Shown piece by piece: positions 34,298 through 45,747 of a stretch of DNA of 64,000 bases. The stretch is from Cichorium intybus. Its lineage: Eukaryota > Streptophyta > Magnoliopsida > Asterales > Asteraceae. The position numbers were made by a program, and so were the translations under genes. The DNA lies in NCBI GenBank assembly GCA_023525715.1, contig CM042016.1, positions 62,223,882-62,287,881 of the forward strand, read 5' to 3'. Position 1 is the first letter of the stretch; every line of letters begins with the position of its first letter. Below the pieces are notes generated by a model. That model was not told where the DNA came from, searched no databases, and was given only the letters and a program-made list of their open reading frames with translations.

Positions 34298-36422
34298 TGT
34301 GACAACCTAAATTTTAATATATGAAATAAGAATTTTAAGTTAAGTATCTTCATGCTAAGAGGTTTGATGTCCAAACGAGTTTAAAGGTATACGGAAGGGC
34401 AAAGTCATCAAAGATTGTGGAAATATGGAAATTTGGGTTTTAATACACTTTATTAAGTCATAATGAAGTGTTACTTCATTTGGAAACATATCTTGAAAGC
34501 TCGAGGGGAAAATGGGAAACTTGGGGACAAATGTGAAAAGAATAATTGTAAATCTTCAAAAATTAAAATTTAAATATGTATAAGGAATTGGGAGAAAGCC
34601 ATCAAGGAGACTTTTTTAATATTTGATCTAACAAGAATATAGAAAAAAGATTCAGGTCATTTGGAATTATAACGAAGACGTATGACCATGTAAAGATGAC
34701 CAAAAAGTGACAAAAATGGCCAAAGGGTCATGTTTGAGGGTTTATAACATAAAATATAGAAATATTCAACCTTAAGTCAATAAGGATAAAATGTAAAGCT
34801 CATTTCCACCATTCTAGAAATATAAGACTTGTAAAAATTGGACATCGCATGAAGAAGTTATGACTTTGTAAAGCTTGGGAAAAATATGATGCAAAAGTTG
34901 GAAATTTCACTAAGGCACTAAGCTTAAGGGCATTTTCGGAATTTTACACTTAATAAACCAGCCCATGGATTTTCTGATTCTATGTTCACGTATTAGAAAG
35001 GGGAAAAGAAAATAGGGATCGGGTAAAGAGCTGTAAACGGGAAACACAGACACAAATCGAATTTTTTGAGTGTGTGTGTGCATGCGTGTTTGTCATATAC
35101 ATCGAGAGAAAGACAAATCGAGGTCAAGCCTTGTGTAGGTTAATCGAACAAGGCAGTAGACACAGAGCAGATCGACTGGAGAGAGAGAGAGCGAGTAGTA
35201 CGAGAGACGAGGCAGCGATATCGTTACTGTGGGGTGTTTTTCCGACGTCGCTGTGGTTTCTGACGGCCAATGTAGTTGTGGGTGGTGGCGGTTGCTTGTG
35301 GTGGTCGAACACAGCAGCCCTTGGTCCGAATTCCACTAAATTAGTCAGGAACACCTTCTGATTTCAGCTTTTTGGTCATGAACTTGAAGGTATCTTCTTG
35401 ATTTTTTAGAACCCTAGTCAAAACACAAGTAAAGTTCATTCCTTTAGCATATTATCCAACAAAATAATCATACCAACAAAATTCTTAGGTGTTTTTGAAT
35501 CCATAACATGATATATATCAGAAACAAAGTTCCAAACTCATCATGCATTGGAGCATTGGATGGAAGATTTAGATTCTTGAGAAAAGGCTTCACATATTAC
35601 GTCTAATAAAAAAACGAAGGTAACAAGCATAAGTGTGTGTAAGTATGGATTGAATTATAGTAGTTTAATACATTGTTTAATAAAAGTGGCAAGAATGGGA
35701 CAAGCTTTGTAAGTATGAATTTGGCTTGAAATATATTGGAAACTTAAATTTTTATAAATATTTTAACATATTGGATTTAGCAATTTGTCTAAAAGATACA
35801 AAAATCATGAAATACAAACAAGAGCTATTCTTGAAGATAACGGTAAAATTATGGAAATGGAATGGAATTGTGAATTCCACCTTTATGGGATGACTCTAGT
35901 TATACAAAAATAACATGAAAGAAAATGTATAATTTGACTAAATGGAAACTATGAAATATTGGGAACATATGAGTAATTATGTGAACAAAAAATGTTATGT
36001 TTTATGGTTTCTATAATTAGAAACTTTCTTGTTTTATATTTGTCAAAATGATATAAAAAGGTAAAGTAAGGGATGATATGACATCTAAACATCAAGGTGA
36101 ACTTATAAAGAAGTAATGAAGTTGAATGTCATTAAAATAAGTTAGTAGAAACCAAGAAATACATTATTAGTCAATTTTTAGACAAAAAGGGTAAAAATGT
36201 CCAAAAAAACTGATTATTAAGCTTGAAGAAGTATACTTAATGATTGGAATGGAATTAGATAACGTATAAACAGAGTGTATATATGATTTTGAGAAGAATA
36301 TATGTTTAGTGTGTAGTATGTACTAACCTCTTAATAAATTAAAAGAGGTTAAAAGATATTGGAGGCAAGTAGAGTCAAGAGCTAGTGGATATTTGTAGCT
36401 AGACGCACCTAGCTACCGATGT
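34298..36422 (+). repeat. LARD-F 3' LTR, first part
   Basis: Begins TGTGACAACCTAAA after the PPT. Contains two segments missing from the 5' LTR. The stretch around 35060-35360 with TG repeats and a spurious frame is part of the LTR, not a gene. Ends with GATGT (36418-36422), the COP-E target duplication. Confidence 0.88.
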
Positions 36423-36888
36423 TGTTGGGTGTTGAATTCAATCAAAGATAGGATAATGACAAGTATTCTAGCAAGATAAATTAAGCAAAACAAATAAGAC
36501 AATCAAGTATGAATGGTAGTAATGAAGAACACAATAAGAAATGGATAACAAGTGCTAAATGCTTTAATTTCACGTTTAGGGTTTTACAATGAGAGTGGAT
36601 CTAAACGAACACTCGACATAGACAGGTATCACTGATATTTATACTTAATCAGTAATATAGTTAGTACAAAAGATATTACAGAATATTCCTATAGTGTACT
36701 AGCCAATAGGAATAGCTTATTGTGCAACACGTTGTCTGTAGGATAAGCATGCACCTAAAACAGTTATTACAGATAAGCCTTCGAATCCTCTAGGATAAAC
36801 CCTTTGGAGTCTTCAGGCTTCAGAGTCTTGTTTACTTGATCTTCAGGTCTTCGGATAGGCAAGCACTTCATCACAAATATACCCAACA
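36423..36888 (-). repeat. COP-E 3' LTR
   Basis: 466 bp, matching 55645-56111. On its right lies the PPT (minus strand GAAGGGGGAGAT, 36889-36900), which makes this the 3' LTR. Confidence 0.93.
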
Positions 36889-36900
36889 ATCTCCCCCTTC
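36889..36900 (-). other. COP-E polypurine tract
   Basis: Minus strand GAAGGGGGAGAT directly before TGTTGGG of the LTR. Confidence 0.85.
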
Positions 36901-36920
36901 GTGTGAAGTGCAACTGAAGC

Positions 36921-39900
36921 CTACCTAGCAAAATTTCTTCGGAATACCTGTCTCAATGCATACCTAACTGCAAGCCACCAATTAAGGTGCTCTCTTATCT
37001 TCTTCTTCTCTTGCCAGTGATTCACGAAGCATGAATTCACTGCGGACAATATGTTGGTGATCATAGCCGAAGGGTAAAGACCCTTATAATCAACTTCAAA
37101 GAACTTGGCTATCACCGTTTCATTATCTTTTGAAAGTGCCTTGAAAACAACACCCCAGGGCTTTTCCACAATCTGCCCTTGTTTTAACTGATCAAAGTTT
37201 TCAACAGTAACTGGTGGGGATGCAAGGGACTGTCTGAAGAGATCCGTCACTTCTATACCAAACTTGGGGAATCTAAGAAGATAGTTCCGAAGGAAGGAGG
37301 TGATGCGGGCCTTTACAGCTCTGAATATCATCATGGTTTCAGCTTCATGGCTAGGAGAGTCATTCATCAGATCAAGAAGTACTATAAAATCATTTGGATT
37401 CATGATTGGGAAGTCTGCTATAATAAATCTATATTCTTCATCTTTAGAGCCCCAAAGTACGAAGAATTCGTAGTTCAGAAATCCTTCGTACTCCTCTCCC
37501 TCCTTGATGGAAATGATTTTTACTATTCTTTTCTCACGCCATACATCCTTCGGTGCCTTGATGTATTTTGCATGGAAGACAATCTTTTTGGCCTTGAATG
37601 CTGTCAGTTCTTCATTCGGTAGGTTTCTTACAAATTGAAGGAATGCAAAAGTTTTTTGGATTGTAAGGCAAATCCAATTGTTGATCAACAGAATTTTTTA
37701 CGTCAAACCTTCGGAGAGGAAATCTGTTGAATACTCTGAACTCAGTAAATCCAATAGCTGTTATCAACTCAGCTGTCTATGCTTGGTTTTCTGTGGCGAT
37801 GTTATTGATCATGAGCATCTTGTTGTACTCTTCCTCTCATTCTTTATAGACTTGCTCCATTAGAGGAGCAATCCTCATTTCTTTGTCTTCAGGCTTTGTC
37901 CCAGAACCAACTGCTTCTGTTGATGTGGAAGTGCCAAAGGTAGGACCAGCTTTGGACAAGATTGGTGGTATGAAAGCTGGTCTACCCAAAGTAATAGGTT
38001 GATATGTTGTTGTTGCTTCGGAGGTTGCTGTGATCAAGGCACGAGACCCAAAAGCTTTGGAATCTCCCTCTTATGAGGTTTGAACCGAAAGCTCAGCCTG
38101 AGCAAATACTTGGGGTCTCGATTGGGCAGTTTGAGTCCTTTCCATTCTGATGGCCATGTTGATCAATTGCGGAGTTTTTCTTTTTCATCTCTTCAGTAAA
38201 GCTGGTCACGATAGAGGCTGAGTGTTCAGCAGTCAACTCTTCAATTTTCTTCTGTGCCTCCTCGAGCTATTTTTCAAAGTTGGTGTTGTACTGAGTTTGG
38301 AAGGCCTTGGTCTCAGTCTGAAGGTCATTTAAGGCCTTAGAAAGTTTGAAGTTGAAAGACTCAATCCTTCCAACAAGATCAGGAATTTTCTTCTCAGTTT
38401 GCTCCTTGAGGGGCCTGTGTCTTTCCTCAACCTGCTCAACAGTAGTATTCAACTTTCCTTCAAGGATGCTCTGGATCCTAACCTGCTGATCCAAAATCCT
38501 TTTCTCAGATCCCTTGACAATTTCATCAACCTTTTCTGTCAAGGTCTTCTTTGCTTCATCTATTTGTTCACCAATACTACCCTCAGGCTTCTTCAAAGGG
38601 TCAAAACCTGTTTGTGTTTGGAGAAGAGCATCAAGCTTGCGATTGAGTGTTTTGTATTGTTTGATGAATACAAAATCTCCATCATCCAGGTTTTCATCAT
38701 CTTTTTCTTCTATTGTTATTGGTGCCATGTGATAGGCAGCCATTGTTTCTTTTGCAGATAGTGGCTTTAAGGGAAAAACAGATTCAAAATCAAAACCTTC
38801 TTGGTAAGGATAATCAGGTAAAGATGTATCCAAACCAGAGGAAGGAATATTAAGCATTGGTTCAGATGAGGTGATGATGGGTTTGGATGTTTGGGGAGTG
38901 GAGGTTATTAGAGTTTCTATGGTGGTAGTCATGGGTTCGGATGGTGTTCGAATTTCTGTGGATGAAGAGATAGGAGGTATATATGGTGGTGGAAGTAAAA
39001 AGAGTTGTGGTTATAGGTTCACTGGAAATTGTGGATGTTTGTGGAGCAGTGGTTGGTGGTGGAGAGGGTCTGAAGTCCGACATGGCTTCGGAGATATGTT
39101 CTTCTTCTTCTTCTTCTCCATGGATATCTTCAGACTGAGTTCTTTTGGTATCCGAAGATTCCACAATCACTTGTTTCTTTGTCCTCTTTGGTTGGGTTCT
39201 TTTAGCAGGAGGTTGATCCGCAGCCTTCCTTTTCTTAACAGCCTTCGGACTGCTAGATCCTCGAACAACCTTCTTCTTTCCTTTCGTTTTTGATGGGGCT
39301 TTTGTGATGGTAGCTTTTGTGGATGGGCGAGTGGGATATGGCATTATAAGTGTGGAACGATACATATTGACAGTATCATTATCAAGAGAAACCTTAGCGA
39401 GCATGACATGGGGAATTTGTGTGGAATACTAAGTGGAGTGTTCATCAATAGAAGGAACTGTAATGTAGTAGTACCTCATTACAGGAAGGGCAGGATCATA
39501 GATGAAATTTGTTCTTTGGTAGTGTTCATGTACCGCCATAGCCCAAAATATCGCATTTGATATTTCAGTCCCCTTTGCTGGGTGGTTGAAGTGAGAGCAG
39601 AAATTAGTCCACAAGATCGAAAGAAATTCGACCTTAACATCGTAGTAGATCTCATACAAGAGACTGAGGAAAGTCTGGCTTGCAGAGTCGTGCCCTGATG
39701 TTCTTCCAGATAGAAAACGTAGAAAGATACCAAAGAAGTACCTCCATAGGTCAGGAAGATGTTTCTTCTTGAAGGTGTTGATGCCACTGAGTCTAGGTTC
39801 ATACCCCATTTCGTTGAACATATTAACGAGTTGTTTAGTAGTTGGAACAACAATCTCTTTTGGGTCTGAATTTGTAGTGCTTTGGCGAATCGAGACTTGG

Positions 39901-40213
39901 TGAGTTGAATTCTCTTGGTGGTACCATCAACATTGAGTACTTCAAAGTGCACCGATTGTACATTATTGTCACCGTAGAAGATAGCAAGCGATGTGTAGTG
40001 TGCTCTATGCACCGGAGTTGGAGGTACAGAGGGGGTATAAGTCAGAGCATGAGCAAGGATTAATTGTTTTAGACGTTCGACTAGAGCGTCGATCGGTTTG
40101 GGATAGAATTTCAGATCAGGGCAAAGGAAAAGATTGGCTGATTGGTTTTTGAGGATAGGAATTGAGATTCCCTCAGGGCTTTGGGAAGAACCTTCAGGAG
40201 CAGCAGTCGTCAT
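36921..40213 (-). pseudogene. COP-E extra ORF downstream of pol (env-like position, function unknown)
   Basis: Likely start M-T-T-A-A-P-E-G at 40213; about 1,100 codons to the stop at 36921, in at least five frame segments (40213-39479, 39821-39429, 39404-38862, 38932-38267, 38037-37837, 37688-36921). Visible parts: a globular first third (KFYPKPIDALVERLKQL, SDSASQTFLSLLYEI-like), a strongly basic patch near residues 310-340 (KKRKAADQPPAKRTQPKRTK) that looks like a bipartite nuclear localisation signal, an acidic run, a Ser/Thr/Pro-rich stretch, a coiled-coil segment near residues 540-650, and a globular C-terminus. I see no signal peptide or hydrophobic membrane segment. The position matches the ORF called env-like in SIRE elements; the content does not look like an envelope. 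Confidence 0.7.
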
Positions 40214-42473
40214 TGTTGAGATTGAATATTTGGGGAAGACGATGAACACTTAGGGTTCTTTGAGAGGATTTGCAAAGAAGAGAAGAGGTGAATCGATTGT
40301 ACGCGAAAAGATTTGAACAGACGGTATGAGTGGTATTTCTACTGATTGTGGTCCCAAGGCCATTTAATGCGCATGTTTAAATGGTCGAATGAGAATATGC
40401 CACATTAGCTTCCAACGTTCCACTAACCCTGCAAAAACGGAACCGCCTAAGTGTCAGTCATCAGGAATTTGAAAAAGGAGAGAATACAACTGTCATATCT
40501 TTTTAGTTATGATATTTGCGAGATTTTCTGTGACACATGTGATTATTCCCTTGTACATTTATACCATGAAGTGTTTGTCTTTGTGATCCTCATAAATGCC
40601 TAAATAATTGAACATTTAATTGACTTTAGACTCATGAGAATGGTTTGATCTTTTGTTACACAAAATGGTGATGAATACAAACAATCATTCTGAAGTGTTA
40701 TTAGAATCCTTCGGATAAAGATTTTTGTGAAGGAATACATAAACACTCCGAAGATCTGATACATTTGTTGAGAAATGGGTTTTTCCTAATTAAGATGCAT
40801 TTTCACTTTTGACTATGGCTTTTTGAATTTAATGAAATCATCATTTAACAATTTAGCATTCAGAATCATTCGGATCATGTTGGAAGTCTATTTTTCACTC
40901 CGAAGTCTATGTGATTTATCATCGGTCAAGGAATGTCTAACCACCCTAAGTTGAGTTTAATTTCGCATTTTGCAAAGATTTTTGATATTTCGATTATGCT
41001 TCAAAAATTTCATGCGAAGTAATGTTGGCATTCACATCGTTGAAATTCAAAACCATTTACTTTTGAATTGAGAATTAGAAGACAAAGTGAAATTTTTGGA
41101 TTGACTTGAAGGTATTTTGAAAAATTTATCCCATTTCATCAGTTAAGGTGTTTGGATATGTTTCTCTGATGACAAGCCTTTGAGATTCATACACCACCTC
41201 AACTGTGTCATTTAAGACAGATTACTTGAGACGTCCATACTCTCTAGAAGGTATTCGAATATGTTATAGGAGCTCCTTGTATTATCATTTAAGATAGATA
41301 AGTAAGCCTTTGAGTGCAAACTTTTCTTTGTTTTTGCACTCTTTCTTTTATCTTTGTACTTGTATTGTTGTCTTTGTTTCTTTTGACAATTTGATTTTGT
41401 TATTTTCTTTTGAATTTTGAACAATTTTCATCTTTGAAACATGTTTTCAATTTTGGAGTTTCAAATCCGAAGTGTTTGAAAATGTCACCATTTAAAGCTT
41501 GTTAATGGTGCTCTTGAAATATTTGATCAATCCTTTGTCTTTGAAATGCTTTGTATAGTTCAATTTTGAAACAAGAGTGAAGAAAGTTTTAAAGTCTTTT
41601 ATCAATCAATGCCGGTATCACTCATGAAGAAAACTTCAGAGCATGCGATTTGTCCTGAGTAGTATAAGAACTACTTGATTAATTTTGACAATGAAGCAAG
41701 TTAAGTTTAATAGGGAGCTTAGAGATAAACATGAGGTTAAGGATACCTAAAGCACACAACATTTCGTATAGTAAAACAGCCTTAACCTCACTCCGAAGTC
41801 TGTTTTCTTACCTTTGTTTCAAGCCGATTCCCAAATACCTTTTAGTGCAATGAGGTATGATTATCAGAATCTAAAATCAAAGTTTTGTCCTTTAATCAGA
41901 TTATTCATGAAAGAAGGTCAAATTTTGTCATTTATGCATAATAGTTTTGAATTGAATGTTTGAAACCTTTGTAAATGATCCTTGTTTATATTGTATTCAT
42001 CCATTTAACAAGGGAAGCATTCTGAACAAAAGTTTTCATCCTGATGATACGAAGACAATTGTTGTTTCTATGATTTTTGACATTTATGAAGTTTTATACT
42101 GAATTGTTTGTTTCGATGGACTCTGAAGGTTCGGAATGCTTCGGGGCAGCACAATTTCTTATTTTGCAATTGAAAGGAGTAAGGTAAGAAAAATCAAATC
42201 TGAGGTTTTATGTCAGAGTGGATCCATCAATCATGACAAGTCCTCGAACTATTCCTGTGAATGACTCTTCATTTAAAGCTTTTGTAAAGATATATGCCAG
42301 TTGTTCTGTTGTGTGAACAAAGTGCACTTCTATATTCCCCTCCTCAACACGACTTTTGATGAAATGATAGCAAAGAGCTATATGTTTCGTCTTGGAATGC
42401 TGAACAGGATTGATGGCATAATCTCTTAATTGGCTTTGAATCCAAATGGTTTGTGAGGTGCAAGCAGCAGCAG
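40214..42473 (-). other. COP-E spacer between RNase H and extra ORF
   Basis: About 2.2 kb, AT-rich, no credible coding frame. Probably untranslated leader or splice/promoter sequence for the extra ORF; no specific signal recognised. Confidence 0.6.
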
Positions 42474-43603
42474 CTACATACTTTGCTTCAGCTGTGCATA
42501 TTGATAGACAAGTTTGCTTCTGTGACTGCCAACTGATGAGCTTTCATCAAGAAATTGGCAACCACCAGAAGTGCTTTTGCGATAAATTGAGCATCCACCC
42601 AGGTCTGAATATGAATAAGCATGTATGTAGAACCCGGAGTTTGCTGGATACCATAAACCATACGCAGGTGTATTGTGAAGATAGCGAAAGATTGTTTTCA
42701 CCACAGCCAAGTGTCGTTCGAGTGGATTAGCTTGATATCGTGCAGAATTGCACACTGCAAACATAATGTCAGGACGACTAGCTGAGAGGTAAAGCAACGA
42801 TCCTATCATGCTTCGATAAGTTTGAAGATCAGTCTTCGGTGTGTCCAAGGAATGATTCAATCTTGTACCTGCGGGTAATGGAACCTTTGCATTTGAGCAG
42901 TTAGTCATTCTGAAGCGTTCGAGTAAACTTTTTGTGTATTTTTGTTGATTGATGAAAATCCATTCTTTTTATTGTTTGATCTGTAGTCCAAGGAAGAAAC
43001 TAAGCTTCCCCATCATACTCATTTGAAATTTGCTTTTCATTAATTTTTCAAAGTCTTTTGTGAGTTTTGGATCAGTGGATCCAAAGATTATGTCATCCAC
43101 ATAAATTTGGACCAACATAAAGTGAGAAACACTTTCTTTCGAAAAAGTGTTGGATCCACTGAGACTTGTTTGAAGTTTGACTCTTTTAAAAACTTTGTCA
43201 ATGTTTCATACCAAGCTCTAGGAGCTTGTTTTAAACCATAGACAACTTTATCTAACACATAGCAATGGTTAGGATTTTCTTTGTCAACAAAGCCAGGTGG
43301 TTGTTCAACAAAGAGGGTTTCCTCGAGATCACCATTCAAAAATGCACATTTGACATCCAGTTGATAGACATCAAAGTTTTTATGTGCAGCATAAGCTAGA
43401 AAGATCCGAACTGATTCGAGTCTGGCAACAGGAGCGAATGTTTCTTCATAGTCAATCCCCTCCTGTTGACAATAACCTTTGACAACCAGCCTTTCCTTGT
43501 TTCTAACCACATTGCCTTCGGTGTCAAGTATATTTCTGTACACCCATTGGAGACCAACGATTGAAGCATTTGCAGGTTTTGGAATTAGTCTCCAAACTTT
43601 ATT
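42474..43603 (-). pseudogene. COP-E reverse transcriptase and RNase H
   Basis: RT: VVKGYCQQEGIDYEETFAPV, catalytic Asp in YQLDVKCAFLNGDLEE, VYGLKQAPRAWYE. The YVDD codons are still present near 43090 but in a different frame because of an upstream frameshift. A further in-frame stop lies before the thumb (about 42975). The RNase H start (SASRPDIMFAVC, RKSTSGGCQFL) is readable at 42908-42474, after which the frame breaks. Wording is SIRE/Maximus-like. Inactive. Confidence 0.85.
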
Positions 43604-45499
43604 TCATTCAAACTCTTCTAATTCCAATTGCATTGCTTCAATCCAGTCTGGGTGATTAAATGCATCTTTAACGTTCTTTGGTTCGATTTTGGAGATGAAA
43701 ACATTGAACATGCACAACTCCGAAGGTCTATTTAATTCTTGTTGTTTTTGGTGAAGTAGTGCACGTGTCAGAACTTTATCATGAACGTTACCGATGACAA
43801 CTGATTGGGGATGATTTCTCGTCCACTTTTCCAAAGGAGGAAAATTTGGATCAAATTCAGGTGGTCCTTCAACATTGATTTCCTCAGTGTCCGAAGGATA
43901 TCCTGAAGTGGAAGGGAAATCATCAGTTATTAAATGATTTTCGTTATTTGAGTTTGTGACGTTTGTTTTAGGAGTTGTGTTATTTGATGAAGTACAAGAT
44001 GAGTTAAGAGTATTCTCCCCCTCGACAGCAGTTGTTGGAGAGTTTGTTCTTCCATTATCCGAAGACATTGGAGTTGAGACTTCTGGCTCCCCCTGGACAA
44101 AAGGATATAGGGACATGATGTGTGAAGTTTCATGTAAAGGGTGATTGAGACTTGAATTATTGTGCTCCCCCTCGAAACCAGAATTCCGTACAGATTTATC
44201 TGATGGCTCCCCCTCAATCGAAGAAGGTCTCCGAACACTACAAGTTGGTGAGTCTTCGGGGCCATCTGTGAGCTTGGAAAGTTCAAACACATTGTTATCT
44301 GGTGCTCTAGCTTCGGAATCCACAGCTCTCACAGGAGGATCAAAGAGACGATTGAAGTCAACATCGAAAGTGGTAATTGGTAATGCATCAACAGCCGGTT
44401 TCGGAAAGATAGATGACATTGGAAAGGGATGCAGTGATTTCTTGATATAGTAGTCATCGAATGAAAGGTTGAAGGTTTCTTCAGTTTTGCGTGTCCTTTT
44501 ATTCATGACTCTATATGCTTTTGACTTTTGAGAGTATCCAAGAAATATCCCTTCTTCTGATTTATCATTGAATTTTGTCAAATGATCTTTCATGTTCAAT
44601 ATAAAACACCTACAACTGAAGATGTGAAGAAACTTGACACTATGGCTTTCTTCAGTTGAGTACTTCGTAAGGTGTAATATGGAATCTCTTGTGGATGTAT
44701 GATAGTTCTGAGTGAAACATGCAGTAGAAATGGCTTCGGCCCAGAAATACATGGGCAAGTTTGCAAAATTGAGCATAGTTCTAGCTGCCTCACATAGGGA
44801 ACGATTACGTCTATCTACAACACCGTTTTGTAGAGGAGTATATGGTGCTGAGAAATTGTGACTAATTCCCTTTTTCTTCAGAAATCCATCAAGAGTCTGA
44901 TTCTTGAACTCCGAACCATTGTCACTGTGCACTGTTCGAACTATATTGTTGAGCATTACTTCCATGTTCTTGATGAAATTGATGATTTCTTTAGCTGCAT
45001 CTGACTTGTTCCTTAAGAATAAGATCCATGTGAACCTTGAATAGTCATCAACAATTACCAAGATGTACTTCTTCTTTCCAATTGATTTTACTATAGATGG
45101 ACCACAAAGATCCATATAAAGACGTGAAAGAGGTTTGGTGATTTTTGAATTTATCACAGTTGGATGCCTTTGTTTTGTTTGCTTGCCATGTTCACAAGCA
45201 GACCAAAGTGAGTCATTATCGAACTTGAGAGCAGGCATACCACGAACCAAATCCATAGCCACTAACTTGTTTATGTTTTTGAAGTTTAGGTGAGCAAGCC
45301 TTCGGTGCCATAACCAACTAATATCTGAGTTTGCTTTGGAAAGAAGACATCGAGATTGCCCACCAGTTACTGGCTTCAGATTCAAGGGAAACATTGATCC
45401 CTTTCTTTCAGATTTTAGTAGTACTTCTTTTGTGGCTTCCTTTGTAATAACACTCCCTTGATTGTTGAATGTTACAGCATTGCCACCTCCAATAACCAA
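43604..45499 (-). pseudogene. COP-E integrase with C-terminal extension
   Basis: One open frame of 631 residues. GAG-pre-integrase zinc region LWHRRLAHLNF has both His; the following Cys pair is damaged (W-S-A-C where C-x-x-C is expected). Catalytic Asp in YMDLCGPS, second Asp in VHSDNGSEF, and the third acidic residue is Asp instead of the usual Glu (GVVDRRNRS). Then the FLGYSQKSKAYRV fold and a long Ser/Thr/Pro-rich linker before RT. The Glu to Asp change is likely to impair joining activity. Confidence 0.87.
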
Positions 45500-45510
45500 T
45501 TGTGAAATGC

Positions 45511-45747
45511 TTACAAGATTGTGCTCAAACCTTCAACAAATGCCACTATGTTTATTGTGAATTGCCCATTCGTGATTTTGCCATAACCTTGAATAGGACA
45601 AGTGTCGTTGTTACCGAAGCGAACATTCCCTGCATCATCCAAAGTTCTATAATACCTGAGATACTCCCTCTTGCCTGTCATATGTCTTGAGCAGCAACTA
45701 TTCATGTACCATTTAGCATCGTACCGCTCATTTGACATAACCTGCAA
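45511..45747 (-). pseudogene. COP-E protease
   Basis: Short frame with the Copia protease signature WYMNSCCSRHMTG. Relatives have W-Y-x-D-S-G-C; here the catalytic Asp-Ser-Gly is Asn-Ser-Cys, so the aspartic protease is dead. Followed by the usual GYGKI segment. Confidence 0.82.

Noticed and set aside
35074..35361. 95-codon frame with Gly/Val-rich C-terminus as a gene
   Set aside because: It lies in the LARD-F 3' LTR beside TG repeats and resembles no protein; the equivalent region of LARD-H is not open.
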